64,000 nt of DNA, taken from NCBI GenBank assembly GCA_029785685.1, contig JAFLZE010000005.1:1-64000 (forward strand), in the 5' to 3' direction. The DNA comes from Nitrososphaerota archaeon. GTDB lineage: Archaea; Thermoproteota; Nitrososphaeria; Nitrososphaerales; UBA183. A program made the translations under genes and the position numbers. The notes under the pieces were generated by a model. That model ran no database searches. It was given only the letters and a program-made list of their open reading frames with translations, and was not told the DNA's origin. Positions 14,406 through 23,723 of the stretch are shown piece by piece (the first letter of the stretch is position 1; each line of letters opens with the position of its first letter).

Positions 14406-14584
14406 GCCGACCTACTCTACTCGGGGCCCGCGCGGCGGGCTGGCTGTCCTTCCGTGCGCGCCCTTCCTGGGCAGACCGCTGCCGCGTCGCCCGGAACGCC
14501 GGTTGTTAACGCAGGGCGCATCATTTGGTTGCGCGCTTTTGAGCACCCTCTTCTAAGGCCCTCCGCCCTATCTGGACAGCACGG

Positions 14585-15304
14585 ATGGAACCCCTAGGCC
14601 AGCTGCGCAGGCCGCTGGAGATCGCACCCCGGGAAAGGCCGTACACGACCATAGCCAGCCTCCCTAAGAACAGCACCTCACTGGCGGTACGGGCGGTGGA
14701 CGGGGGCGCGGACGCGATCATGCTCAACATCGAAGGGGATGACAACTCGCACCCCAGCCACTTCGGGAGCTACGACCTGCACGACGTCTACATCAACGAC
14801 GTCATCTCTACGGTGTCGGTCCCCTGCGGCATCTTCGTCGGAGGGGCGAGGCTCCTCACTGAAGAGTACTGGGAGCGGATAATGTCAAGCAACTTCAGCT
14901 TCGTGGAGATGTACGCCCACCAGATGCCCACATTCGTCCTCTCTGACTCGAGGGTGAAGAAGATCAGCGCTGTCTCGACCGGCTACATCCTCGAGCAGGT
15001 CAAGCAGCTCTCCGCGATGGACGGGATCGAGGCAATAGACATGGCCACTGTCCCGCACCAGATGCTGGGGGCCCCGTTCAGCGTCCTCGACTACGCCACG
15101 CTGGGGGTGGTCACGGGACTCGCCGTCAAGCCGGTGCTTCTCCGGACCCAGAAGAGGCTCGCGCGGACAGACATCGACAGGGTCGTGGCCCTGGGCGTCA
15201 GGGGGCTGGTGGTGGACCCGTGCATCCTCTCAGGGGCGGACGAAGCGTATAAAGACGAAATAGCCAGCCTCGCCCCAAGGGGCGTTCTTGCTGAAGGACA
15301 ATAG
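14585..15304 (+). CDS. TIM-barrel-like protein of unknown function
   Basis: A 239-residue soluble protein with alternating strands and helices suggestive of an (alpha/beta)8 barrel. Notable segments are VDGGADAIMLNIEGDDNSHP, VPCGIFVGGARLL and GVRGLVVDPCILSGADEAY near the end, where such barrels bind phosphate. I cannot assign it to a known enzyme. It overlaps the following nucleotidyltransferase by 17 nt and leads the sugar-phosphate cluster (two nucleotidyltransferases, PGI/PMI), so a role in sugar or glycan metabolism is an inference from context. Confidence 0.6.
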   Translation: MEPLGQLRRPLEIAPRERPYTTIASLPKNSTSLAVRAVDGGADAIMLNIEGDDNSHPSHFGSYDLHDVYINDVISTVSVPCGIFVGGARLLTEEYWERIMSSNFSFVEMYAHQMPTFVLSDSRVKKISAVSTGYILEQVKQLSAMDGIEAIDMATVPHQMLGAPFSVLDYATLGVVTGLAVKPVLLRTQKRLARTDIDRVVALGVRGLVVDPCILSGADEAYKDEIASLAPRGVLAEGQ

Positions 15305-16025
15305 GCTGCAGGCGGTGGTCCTCGCCGGGGGGCTGGGGACGCGGCTCCGGCCGTACACCTTCTTGCTCCCCAAGCCCATGCTCCCGGTCGGCCCCAAGCC
15401 CATCATGGAGCACCTCCTAGAGTGGCTGAACAAGTGGGGAATAGAGGACGTGGTCGTCTCCACCGGGTACCTGGGGAAGATGCTCCAGGAGTACTTCGGC
15501 TCGGGCGCCGACTGGGGGATGAAGATTGCCTACGCCACCTCCGCACGGCCGCTTGGGACGGCCGGCCAGCTGAAGGCCGCGGAGAGCAAGATCAAGGGGC
15601 GTTTCGTCTGCGTCTACGGCGACCAACTGCTGGACTTCGACCTCGCCAAGGCGCTTGAGTTCCACCAGAAGAAGAAGGCGGCGGCCACCATGGTCCTGAT
15701 GAAGTACAGCACCGAGCTGAAGTACGGGTTCATGGAGACTGACAGGGATGGGCGTCTCACGGAGTGGAAGGAGAAGCCGACCATCTCCGGGTACATCAAC
15801 GTGGGCTGCTACGTCATGGAAAGGAGCTTCCTCCGCTTCATAAGCCCCGGGAGGGTGTACGAGATGAACGACGCGTTCAACGAGGCCAAGGCCGCGGGGG
15901 CGCGCCTCTACGCAATCAAGGTCGACGGGACCTTCACGGACATAGGGGACAGGCGGTCCTTCAAGGAAGCCAACAAGCTCTACACCAGGAACCTCGGGGA
16001 AGGGGACGACTCCGGACGAAGTTAG
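15288..16025 (+). CDS. Sugar-phosphate nucleotidyltransferase (NTP_transferase)
   Basis: This 245-residue enzyme has the nucleotidyltransferase signature AGGLGTRLRPYTFLLPKPML with the catalytic Lys, the metal loop GDQLLDFD, a G-x-T-A loop (RPLGTAGQL) and the sugar-binding EWKEKPTISGYINVGCY. It belongs to the glucose-1-phosphate thymidylyl/mannose-1-phosphate guanylyltransferase group; the exact sugar and base are not certain. It lacks a C-terminal left-handed beta-helix. TTG 15288 is inside the preceding gene. The downstream gene overlaps its stop by 10 nt. Confidence 0.82.
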   Translation: MLKDNRLQAVVLAGGLGTRLRPYTFLLPKPMLPVGPKPIMEHLLEWLNKWGIEDVVVSTGYLGKMLQEYFGSGADWGMKIAYATSARPLGTAGQLKAAESKIKGRFVCVYGDQLLDFDLAKALEFHQKKKAAATMVLMKYSTELKYGFMETDRDGRLTEWKEKPTISGYINVGCYVMERSFLRFISPGRVYEMNDAFNEAKAAGARLYAIKVDGTFTDIGDRRSFKEANKLYTRNLGEGDDSGRS

Positions 16026-17293
16026 TAGTCTTCGAAGACGAGCACCTCGGGGGCTTCGGCCCCCTGACCCGCCTGAGGCATGCCAGCCTCCTACGCTGGG
16101 GGACCAAGACAGTCCTCGAGGCCTTGGCCGAAAGCATCCCTGACGCCAAGGACATCGTCCTTTGGGGGAGGCCAGAGCTGGCTGCCGTCTCCAAGGGGGG
16201 CGGCCGCGGCCAGTACAACGAAAAGGTCCACGGTCAGGCTTTCTTTGTGAACGCGAGGGCAAGGCCCAGCCAGGGGCTCCTCTCCCCCGCCTCCGAAGGC
16301 GGCCCTTTCGCCATGGTTTCAGGGGGGGAGCTGGTCGCTGCGAAGCTGGACAGCGTCTGGTTCAGGCCGGGGGTCATCGCCAGGAGCGTCGCGGCCAGCA
16401 TAGCCAGGAAGGCGAAGCGCGTCGCCCCTCCTCCAGACCCGCTCTTTGCAGGATACTGGGACATGGTGGCGGGCAACGGGCTCGCCATCGCCGAGCAGGC
16501 GCGGAGGTTCGAGGAGGCCCTCCCGCTCCCTAGGGCGGTCGCCACCATGGGCCCGGCGTCCAACCTGATGGTCGCCGAGGGGGCGGAGGTCGAGGTGAAC
16601 GTGACCCTCGACGGCAGGCTGGGGCCGATAGTCATAGAGAGCGGCGCATCCGTGGAGAGCTTCAGCAGAGTGATGGGCCCCTGCTACCTCGGGCCGAGGG
16701 TAAAGCTCCACTCAGCCCTGATCGGAGGGGGGACGTCTATCTTCGAGGCTTGCAAGGTCGGGGGGGAGGTGGAGAACTCCATCATGCTGCCGTACAGCAA
16801 CAAGGCCCACCACGGGTATGTCGGCGACGCCTACGTCGGGTCATGGGTGAACCTGGGGGCCGGGTGCGACTTCAGCAACCTGAAGAACACCTACGGAGTC
16901 GTCCGGCCGCTGGTCGAGGGGAGGAAGGTGGACACCGGGATGGTGAAGCTCGGCCCCGCCATAGGGGACATGGCCAAGGTATCCATCGGGTCGCTGGTCT
17001 ACGCCGGTAGGTGGGTGGGGACCGGGTCCTACGTGTCCGGGCTGATACAGGAAGATGTCCCGAGCTTCACCTACTACGACGGCGGCGCCGGGAGGAAGGT
17101 GGAGCTGGAGCTCGAGGCCGTCCTGGAGACCCAGAAGCGGATGATGGAGCGGCGCGGGCTGAGCCTGGGGAGGAGCGAGGAGGCGCTGGTACGCAGGGCC
17201 TTCGCGTCCACGTCCGCCGAGCGCAGGAGCGCCGGCGCGCGCAAGGGGAAGATAGCTGGGCAGGGCCTCGTTCCTGAGACGGCGAAACATTAA
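16016..17293 (+). CDS. GlmU-like sugar nucleotidyltransferase with acyltransferase repeats
   Basis: A 425-residue protein of the putative sugar nucleotidyltransferase family related to GlmU. It begins KLVVFEDEHLGGFGPLTRLR, the usual N-terminus of the family, and ends with hexapeptide-repeat strands (left-handed beta-helix, roughly residues 190-360; NSIMLPYSNKAHHGYVGDAY). The expected start Met aligns with an ACG codon at 16016; the frame has no ATG, GTG or TTG nearby. Either ACG initiates, or a base is wrong here. The frame overlaps the upstream gene by 10 nt, consistent with coupling. The substrate is unknown. Confidence 0.75.
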   Translation, partial: TKLVVFEDEHLGGFGPLTRLRHASLLRWGTKTVLEALAESIPDAKDIVLWGRPELAAVSKGGGRGQYNEKVHGQAFFVNARARPSQGLLSPASEGGPFAMVSGGELVAAKLDSVWFRPGVIARSVAASIARKAKRVAPPPDPLFAGYWDMVAGNGLAIAEQARRFEEALPLPRAVATMGPASNLMVAEGAEVEVNVTLDGRLGPIVIESGASVESFSRVMGPCYLGPRVKLHSALIGGGTSIFEACKVGGEVENSIMLPYSNKAHHGYVGDAYVGSWVNLGAGCDFSNLKNTYGVVRPLVEGRKVDTGMVKLGPAIGDMAKVSIGSLVYAGRWVGTGSYVSGLIQEDVPSFTYYDGGAGRKVELELEAVLETQKRMMERRGLSLGRSEEALVRRAFASTSAERRSAGARKGKIAGQGLVPETAKH

Positions 17294-17314
17294 TCATCGA
17301 AGCGGGAGGGCGGC

Positions 17315-18358
17315 GTGGGAAAGATGAGGGACCAGTTAGGCAAGCCGCTGATCTCCCGTGTGGACAGGTCTGACGTGTATTCTTCCTACGCCGAGTGGCC
17401 CGAGCTGGCGGCAAAAGGCTACTCGTCCGTCGCCTACAGGCCGATGCGGGAGCATCGGAGGCTGGCGATCCTCGGCATGGGCGGGTCGGCCTCCGCGGGG
17501 GACGTGATATCGGGGTGGCTCGCCGCCAGGGGGGGCCCGGAGACCGTCGTCTACAAGGGCTCCCTGCCTGAGATGGACATGAAGGACACCCTGGCCATAG
17601 CATGCAGCGCGTCCGGAGGGACTCTGGAGACCATACAGATGACGGCGAAAGCACTGGCCAACGGCGCTGAGGTGGTCGGCGTCTCGAGCGGCGGGAAGCT
17701 GAGGGACGAGGTCGAGCGGGCAGGGATGGCGTTCATGCGGGTCCCCGAGGCCAAGGCCCCCCGCTACATGCTCCCCTACATGCTCTTCGCCTGCGTCGGC
17801 GTGGTCGACGCTGCATTCGGGCTGTCGTCCGATGGGGAGGCGAAGGAAGCCATCGCAGCGCTCAGGCGGGTCTGGGCGACCGCCAAGGCGGAGGTGCCCG
17901 CCCCGGAGAACTCACAGAAAGCGTTCGCCCTCAGGCTCTGGAAGCACGTCCCCAAAGTCTACGGGACGAGGGTGACCCGCGGGGTCGGGGTGAGATTCTG
18001 CAACGCCGTGAACGAGAACGCCAAGGCCAACGCCTTCTTCGAAGAGGCCCCGGAGGCGATGCACAACGACGTCGAGACCTGGGAGGTCCCTCACAGCTCC
18101 TTCATCCCGGTGATACTGAAGTGCTCGGCGGACGATCGGGTGCTGGCGGCCAGGCTCGGCTGGTTCGCGTCGGCCCTGCGAAGGAAGGGGGCCGTTGCGC
18201 TGACGGTCGAGGGGGAGAGCGGCCCCCTGCTCGCGGAGCTGGCGTCCATGGCCTACCGGCTGGACATGGTCTCCTACTACATGGCCATGGCGAAGGGGGT
18301 CGACCCGCTCCCGACGAAGATCCTGACCTCGCTCAGGCACAGGCTGGGCTCCAGCTAG
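17315..18358 (+). CDS. Bifunctional phosphoglucose/phosphomannose isomerase
   Basis: The 347-residue protein belongs to the archaeal PGI/PMI family, which interconverts glucose-6-P, fructose-6-P and mannose-6-P. Two SIS domains are visible: LAILGMGGSASAGDVISGWL for the first sugar-phosphate loop, ACSASGGTLETIQMT for the second, and the active-site segment NENAKANAFFEEAPEAMHND with the Glu and His of the isomerase. Start is GTG 17315, with ATG 17324 as alternative. It follows the two nucleotidyltransferases, which fits supply of mannose or glucose phosphates for glycans. Confidence 0.88.
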   Translation: MGKMRDQLGKPLISRVDRSDVYSSYAEWPELAAKGYSSVAYRPMREHRRLAILGMGGSASAGDVISGWLAARGGPETVVYKGSLPEMDMKDTLAIACSASGGTLETIQMTAKALANGAEVVGVSSGGKLRDEVERAGMAFMRVPEAKAPRYMLPYMLFACVGVVDAAFGLSSDGEAKEAIAALRRVWATAKAEVPAPENSQKAFALRLWKHVPKVYGTRVTRGVGVRFCNAVNENAKANAFFEEAPEAMHNDVETWEVPHSSFIPVILKCSADDRVLAARLGWFASALRRKGAVALTVEGESGPLLAELASMAYRLDMVSYYMAMAKGVDPLPTKILTSLRHRLGSS

Positions 18359-18364
18359 GCTGCC

Positions 18365-19399
18365 CTACTTTATCCCGACGAGCTGGGCGAGCTCCTTCCG
18401 CGAGCTCGCACCCAGGACCTGGGCCGCCGCCTCAGGAGAGACGTCGTTGACGTAGATCCCTCCCCCGAGCTCGAGGCCTGTCCAGCGCTCCTTGCTGGGG
18501 AGTATCTCGATGTGCCAGTGTATCTGCTTCGTGGTCTTCTTCTCGGACGAGCTGTGGAACACCATGGTGAAGCTCCGCGAGTCGAGAGCCTTGGCCAGAC
18601 CGCCGAGGGTAGACCTGAGCATGAGCGCCAGGTCCATCATCTCCTTCTGCGACAGCTTCAGGATGCTAGTCATGTGCCGCTTGGGGTAGACCCAGAACTC
18701 GAAGGGGTGGGTGGAGACCCAGGGGGTGAACGCGAGGAAGAAGTCGGTGGCGAGTATCTGCCTTGGGCCGCCGGTCTCGGCGGCCACGACCTGGCACATG
18801 GGGCAGACCCCCAGGTCATTGAGCGACGTCTGGACCGTCTCGGCTTCGACCTCCACCGAGGGGGGGACCCGGGGCGTCGTCACCATCTGGATGCTCGGGT
18901 GTACGGCGGTGGGGGTCCCTTCCTTCTCGCTGTTGACGTAGACGAGCACGTAGCTGACCCCCTTCTGCGAGTAGAGCCAGCGGACCTTGTCCTGGAGCGA
19001 GGCGAGTATGTTGGTCCACTGCTCCGTGTCAATCTTCGAGAACGGCTGGTCGTGCCTCGGGGTCGCCACCAGCACGTAGTGGTGCCCCGTCGCCGGCTCG
19101 CTGTAGTGGGGGGCCTCGCCGTAGGAGGGAGGGGCCACCGGCGTCACCACGGGGGCCTTCGCCGGGAATATCCTGACCGACCAGTTCTTCACCACGTCCC
19201 CCTCGGAGTCCGTCTGCTTCAGCAGGGTGTCCCCACGCTTCACCAGCACCAGGTCAGCTGGGGGGGTCATCTCCTCGTTGCCCGCGCAGTAGTTGCACTT
19301 CTCTACCCTCTGGGGTATGACCTGGCCGGGCCGCAGCCCCCTGTCGGGGAGGATGATAGAGAGCTTCTCCGTGAAGTAGTCCTTGCGAATCTCTACCAT
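18365..19399 (-). CDS. Galactose-1-phosphate uridylyltransferase-like HIT protein
   Basis: This 344-residue protein resembles GalT. A zinc-type CNYCAGNE near the N-terminus, CPMCQV in the middle and the histidine-triad segment KQIHWHIEI near residue 305 fit the two-domain HIT fold of the family. GalT-like enzymes transfer nucleotidyl groups between sugar-1-phosphates or phosphorolyse them. ATG 19399 is supported by a TATA box (CGGTATTAGC, 19421-19430) 26 nt upstream, so the longer reading to 19465 is not used. It converges with PGI/PMI and diverges from apgM. Confidence 0.82.
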   Translation of the reverse strand: MVEIRKDYFTEKLSIILPDRGLRPGQVIPQRVEKCNYCAGNEEMTPPADLVLVKRGDTLLKQTDSEGDVVKNWSVRIFPAKAPVVTPVAPPSYGEAPHYSEPATGHHYVLVATPRHDQPFSKIDTEQWTNILASLQDKVRWLYSQKGVSYVLVYVNSEKEGTPTAVHPSIQMVTTPRVPPSVEVEAETVQTSLNDLGVCPMCQVVAAETGGPRQILATDFFLAFTPWVSTHPFEFWVYPKRHMTSILKLSQKEMMDLALMLRSTLGGLAKALDSRSFTMVFHSSSEKKTTKQIHWHIEILPSKERWTGLELGGGIYVNDVSPEAAAQVLGASSRKELAQLVGIK

Positions 19400-19485
19400 G
19401 GCCGCTCCGCGCGGGAGGGGCGGTATTAGCGTTTGGGTGACCTGCCGCGAAAGGATGAAATGCACCCCCGGCAGCCGTTGGAGCC

Positions 19486-20739
19486 TTGAAGTTCGGCTAC
19501 GTGTTGCTCGACGGGTGCGGGGACAGGCCCGTCCCGGCGCTCAACTACACCACCCCACTGGAGGCCGCCTACACCCCGAACCTCGACAGGATAGCGGCGA
19601 AGTCGAGGCTCGGGACGGTCACCACCGTCGGGAAGGGGATCGCTCCGGAGTCAGACATCGCTGTGTTCAACATGCTGGGCTACTCCTTCCGCAAGGGCTA
19701 CCCGGGGAGGGGGGTGGTCGAGGCCGTTGGCGCGGGGCTCGAGGTGCGCGACGGCGACCTGGCGTTCAGGGCGAACTTCGCGTCGGCCAGGGGGAGGAGG
19801 ATCGTCGACCGCAGGGCCGGGAGGGACCTCGCCCAGGAGGAAGGGGAGCTCCTGGCCGAAGAGGTCGGGAAAATCTCCCTGAAAGGCGCGAGCGTCAGCT
19901 TCAGGACGACCGTCTCCTACAGGGGCGTCTTGGTCATCAGGGCCCGGCGTCCGCTCTCCGCGTCCGTCTCCAACACCGACCCCGCCTACGTGCGCGTCGG
20001 AGGGTTCGGAGCGGCGAAGGCGGTCACCGGGGAGGACGAGGTGATGAGGTGCGTCCCGGAGGTCAAGACCGCTGGCGCGACCCTGGCCGCCGAGCTGGTC
20101 AACGAGTTCACCGCGAAGGCGCAGAAGGTGCTGGAGAAGAGCGAGGTCAACAAAGAGCGGACGGCTGCGGGGAAGCTCCCGGCCAACTGCGTCCTCCTGC
20201 GCGACGCCGGGGACCACCTTCCTGACCTCCCCTCCTTCGAGGAGAGGCACGGCCTGAAGGGGACCGCCCTGGTCGAGTTCCCAGCCGAAATCGGGATAGC
20301 GAAGCTCCTTGGGATGAAGATGGTCCCGATCGCAGACAGGCACGACATCAAGGAGAAGGCGACCAAGTTCTTGTCGGAGGTCAGGGAAGGGACTGTCGTG
20401 TACGTGCACATCAAGGGGCCGGACGAGTTCGGCCATGACGGCGACGCCCGGGGGAAGAAGCGGAGCATCGAGACCATCGACAGGGACTTCTTCTCCGCCG
20501 TCAAAGGGGCCGCGGAAGGCTTCACGCTCGGCGTGTCCTGCGACCATGCGACCCCCTGCGCCATCAAGATGCACTCTGACGACCCCGTCCCACTGCTGGT
20601 CACCGGCCCGAAGGGGGACGGGAGGAGGTTCACCGAGGCCAACGCCAAGCTAGGCTCGCTCGGGCGCCGGGCCGGAAAAGACGTCCTGGACCTGGTCACG
20701 GAAGCGCCGGTCAGACGGAGTGGCGCTTCAGGCCCCTGA
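19486..20739 (+). CDS. apgM: Archaeal 2,3-BPG-independent phosphoglycerate mutase
   Basis: ApgM interconverts 3- and 2-phosphoglycerate in glycolysis/gluconeogenesis. The 417-residue protein has the alkaline-phosphatase-like metal core: LLDGCGDRPVPALNYTTPLE at the start, IAPESDIAVFNMLGY with the catalytic Ser, HIKGPDEFGHDGD and GVSCDHATPC. Its start is TTG 19486 with no ATG nearby. Length matches archaeal enzymes of this family. The 3' end overlaps the convergent nucleoside phosphorylase by 29 nt. Confidence 0.92.
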   Translation: MKFGYVLLDGCGDRPVPALNYTTPLEAAYTPNLDRIAAKSRLGTVTTVGKGIAPESDIAVFNMLGYSFRKGYPGRGVVEAVGAGLEVRDGDLAFRANFASARGRRIVDRRAGRDLAQEEGELLAEEVGKISLKGASVSFRTTVSYRGVLVIRARRPLSASVSNTDPAYVRVGGFGAAKAVTGEDEVMRCVPEVKTAGATLAAELVNEFTAKAQKVLEKSEVNKERTAAGKLPANCVLLRDAGDHLPDLPSFEERHGLKGTALVEFPAEIGIAKLLGMKMVPIADRHDIKEKATKFLSEVREGTVVYVHIKGPDEFGHDGDARGKKRSIETIDRDFFSAVKGAAEGFTLGVSCDHATPCAIKMHSDDPVPLLVTGPKGDGRRFTEANAKLGSLGRRAGKDVLDLVTEAPVRRSGASGP

Positions 20740-21481
20740 CGGCCTCGACCGCCACGTCGATGGCGTCGTCCACCCCCGCATGAATCACGAACTCGTTGGT
20801 GACCCTGTTGCCAACCACCGCGAGGACCGCTCCCGTCTTGAGCCCGAACAGCCTCCCCAGGGTGAATATCGTCGATGCCTCCATCTCGAAGCAGAGGACC
20901 TTGGCTGCGGCGAGGTCGTCGACCAGATGAGCGCTCTCTCTGGCCGTGTACCCTCCGAAGGACGGCCGCCCCTGGCCGGTGTAGAATGAGTCGGTCGAGG
21001 CGGTGATGCCCACGGCCGCCTTCTTCCGGAGTGAGGCAGCGGCCTCGGCCAGGGCGACTGTCACCTCAGGGGTCGCCGCCGCCGGGTAGCCTGGGGCGAC
21101 ATACTGGGAAGTGGTCCCGTCCATGCGGACTGCCGCGTCGGCGACCACCAGCGAGCCCACCCCCACCGCGCGCTGGATGGAGCCGCAGGTCCCCACCCTG
21201 ATCATGACTTCGACCCCGAGCCCGGCCAGCTCTTCCACAGCGATGGCGGTCGACGGCCCTCCGATGCCGGTGCTCATGACGACCACGCTCTCGTCTCCTG
21301 CCTTCCCGCCGTAGGCGACGAACTCCCTGTTGGAGCCCAGGGGCTTCGCTCCCTGGAGCCTCTCGGCGACGAGCGGGACCCTCCCAGGGTCCCCCGGAAG
21401 GAGGGCGACGCGCCCGACGTCATGCTTTGCCAGCCTGATGTGGTATGGCCGTCCTGCTTCATCCTTTGGTTCCTGCGCCAC
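20711..21481 (-). CDS. udp: Uridine phosphorylase family protein
   Basis: The 256-residue protein is a nucleoside phosphorylase of the PNP/UDP family. It shows the phosphate-binding LLPGDPGRVPL, STGIGGPSTAIAVEELA, RVGTCGSIQ and the FEMEASTIFTLG segment with the Glu that binds the ribose hydroxyls. It splits nucleosides into base and ribose-1-phosphate for salvage. Uridine phosphorylase is favoured over purine specificity but not proven. It lies close to thymidine kinase on the same strand and not far from upp, other salvage genes. Confidence 0.85.
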   Translation of the reverse strand: MAQEPKDEAGRPYHIRLAKHDVGRVALLPGDPGRVPLVAERLQGAKPLGSNREFVAYGGKAGDESVVVMSTGIGGPSTAIAVEELAGLGVEVMIRVGTCGSIQRAVGVGSLVVADAAVRMDGTTSQYVAPGYPAAATPEVTVALAEAAASLRKKAAVGITASTDSFYTGQGRPSFGGYTARESAHLVDDLAAAKVLCFEMEASTIFTLGRLFGLKTGAVLAVVGNRVTNEFVIHAGVDDAIDVAVEAVRGLKRHSV

Positions 21482-21538
21482 CTTACTCCACCCCCCCGCT
21501 GCGCCCTTGCTCCAAATTTTTCACTGGCTCCTGTCCCT

Positions 21539-22105
21539 CTAACTCGGCGGCGAGTAGCAGCTTCGACACCTGGGCTCGTACATCTCTTTCCCGCCGACCG
21601 CTATCAGCGGGGAGTCCTTGGGGGCGGGCTTGCCTGCGGTCAGGCGCTGTGTCCTTGTCGCCTCCCGGCCGCACACCACGCAGACCGCGCTGAGGTATCT
21701 GACCGTGTCTGCCCTGGCCGCGAGCTCCATTGTGGTCGGGAACGGCTCGGCCTTGAAGTTGAGGTTCAGGCCGCAGGCAATCACCCTCCTCGCGGCGGCT
21801 AGGCTGTCGAGGAGCCCTATGATGGAGTGGGGGAAGAAGTTCACTTCGTCCACTCCTATGGCGTCAAGGTCGCTCGACTCCGCGACCTCCTCGATCCTCC
21901 TGACGCCCTCGTCAGTCGACGCCACGGAGTAGGCGTCGTAGCGGAGCCCGTTGTGGGTCACGACCTCCTTCTCGCTGTACCTCCGGTCGAAGTCGACCTT
22001 GAATATCGCCCCCTTCTTCTTCGCATAGACCTCCCGCTCGACCAGCCTGATCAACTCCGAGGTCTTCCCCGAGAACATGGGGCCGATTATCACTTCGAGT
22101 GTCAC
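21539..22105 (-). CDS. tdk: Thymidine kinase (type II)
   Basis: A 188-residue TK1-like kinase that phosphorylates thymidine using ATP. The P-loop is IGPMFSGKTSELIR, the Walker B-like segment is AIGVDEVNFFP, the lasso/zinc site uses CVVCGREA and CRSCY, and the substrate loop contains NFKAEPFPTTMELAARAD. A TATA box near 22130-22138 is about 28 nt from the ATG. Length is normal for prokaryotic enzymes. Confidence 0.92.
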   Translation of the reverse strand: MTLEVIIGPMFSGKTSELIRLVEREVYAKKKGAIFKVDFDRRYSEKEVVTHNGLRYDAYSVASTDEGVRRIEEVAESSDLDAIGVDEVNFFPHSIIGLLDSLAAARRVIACGLNLNFKAEPFPTTMELAARADTVRYLSAVCVVCGREATRTQRLTAGKPAPKDSPLIAVGGKEMYEPRCRSCYSPPS

Positions 22106-22228
22106 TCTTCCGGCGACCGCCCCGACGCCGATTTATCGTTTCCCTCGGCTCGTTCGGGGGGCGTGCAGGGAGGCGCGTGCGTGCTTCGGTGCGGCTCCGC
22201 TCTGGCTGGAATAACAGTCGCTTCTGCG

Positions 22229-23548
22229 TTAGCTCGGGAGGCAGTCTCCGCCTTCGTCCGCGTAGAGCTTCTCCACGTCATGGGCCTTCCGGGCCACGAA
22301 GTACGACCCTTGGCCGTTCCGCATGAGGATCGGGGGCCTGGGCTGGCTGTGGAAAGGCATGTTCATGACCAGCGAGTATGCTCCGACCTCTCGGAAGACG
22401 ACCAGCTTCCCGATGCTGGCCCCGCCGAGCTTCGACCTGCTCGATATCGGGAAGACGTCCAGGGGGTCGCAGAGCCTCCCGACGAGGGCGACCTTCTGAG
22501 GCGACGGCCTCCCGCCGGGGACGACCTCCACCGGGTACTCGTGGCGCAGCAGAGCCGAGTCGAGGAGGACGTTGTATCCGGCGTCGACGTAGATGTACTT
22601 CGCGTCGCCGAAGCTCTTGACGTTGACGACCCGGGTCACCAGGACCGTGGACTCGGCCGTGAGGAACCTGCCGCTCTCGGCCACCAGGGTGAACCTGTCC
22701 CCGATGCTCTCGATGAGACTGTTCAGCTGCCCCACTATCTTGGTCCCGAGGTCCTTAGGCGTGGGGACCTTCTTACCGTAGGGGACCGGGAGCCCGCCCC
22801 CGATGTCGAGGGTGCTCACCCGGAAGTCTCCGAGTTGCCTCCGCGCGCCCAGTATGAACGCCTCGAGCTTCTCTATCGCTTCGGCATAGCACGCCGGGTC
22901 TTCGATCTGGCTCCCGAGGTGGAAGTGGAAGCCTTCGAACTCAAGCAGCGGGGTCCCGAGGATCTTCTTCAGGACGTAGAGGGCGCTGTCGGCGCTCCCG
23001 CCGTTGAACTGCAGCCCGAACTTCCCGTGCCCCATCGACCCCCTGAGCTCCGCGTGGACGTGGACCTCGGGATTGACCCTGACCATCGTCTTGACCTTGA
23101 CGTTGGCCCTGGCGGCGGCCTCGGCCAGGTTCACAAGCCCGTTGTAGCTTGCGACCACGACCTTCCGCACGCCGGCCTTCAGCACCTGCTCGTACTCGGA
23201 CGCGGTCTCCGTGATGCTGGTGTATATGACGCTCTCCGAGGAGCCTCCTGACTTCTGCACGAAGGTGAGCTCGCTGGGGGCGGTGAGGTCGAACAGTATC
23301 CCTTCGCTGGTGAACGCCTTGATCACAGAGGGGTTGAAGTTCGCCTTCACAGAATATGCGACACGGAAGACTCCCTTGTACTCGCTGAATCCCTGCTCCA
23401 TCTCAGACACCTTCCTCCTCAGCGTCGCCTCGTCCACCAGGAAGTACGGAGTGCCGTGCTTCTCTGCTAGGCTGTACAGGTCCGAATCGGAAAACCTCGG
23501 CGCCGCTTCACCCGTGGGCGATACGGGCTGCGTGCGAGTGTCGACCAA
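22229..23548 (-). CDS. lysA: Diaminopimelate decarboxylase
   Basis: LysA decarboxylates meso-diaminopimelate to lysine. The 439-residue PLP enzyme (fold III) shows YSVKANFNPSVIKA with the PLP Lys, FHFHLGSQIEDPACY, the glycine-rich DIGGGLPVPYG and the C-terminal GRLCDPLDVF with the catalytic Cys. Length is typical. Upstream, CTTATAAG at 23582-23589 is a TATA-like palindrome. No other lysine genes lie nearby. Diaminopimelate in an archaeon without peptidoglycan points to lysine synthesis. Confidence 0.9.
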   Translation of the reverse strand: MVDTRTQPVSPTGEAAPRFSDSDLYSLAEKHGTPYFLVDEATLRRKVSEMEQGFSEYKGVFRVAYSVKANFNPSVIKAFTSEGILFDLTAPSELTFVQKSGGSSESVIYTSITETASEYEQVLKAGVRKVVVASYNGLVNLAEAAARANVKVKTMVRVNPEVHVHAELRGSMGHGKFGLQFNGGSADSALYVLKKILGTPLLEFEGFHFHLGSQIEDPACYAEAIEKLEAFILGARRQLGDFRVSTLDIGGGLPVPYGKKVPTPKDLGTKIVGQLNSLIESIGDRFTLVAESGRFLTAESTVLVTRVVNVKSFGDAKYIYVDAGYNVLLDSALLRHEYPVEVVPGGRPSPQKVALVGRLCDPLDVFPISSRSKLGGASIGKLVVFREVGAYSLVMNMPFHSQPRPPILMRNGQGSYFVARKAHDVEKLYADEGGDCLPS

Positions 23549-23723
23549 CTTTTTGTTGAACGATACGGCCGAGAATTTTCTCTTATAAGATTATCTCCGC
23601 GCGAAAAAATTTCTTGCGTCGTACGTGTCGAGTTCAGTCGACGCCAAAGACGCCGGGCGCGCCTGCTTGCGTCGGAGGTCAGGCCGCAGGAGCGTTCTAA
23701 TCACGCCGGCATGCGAGCTCGAC

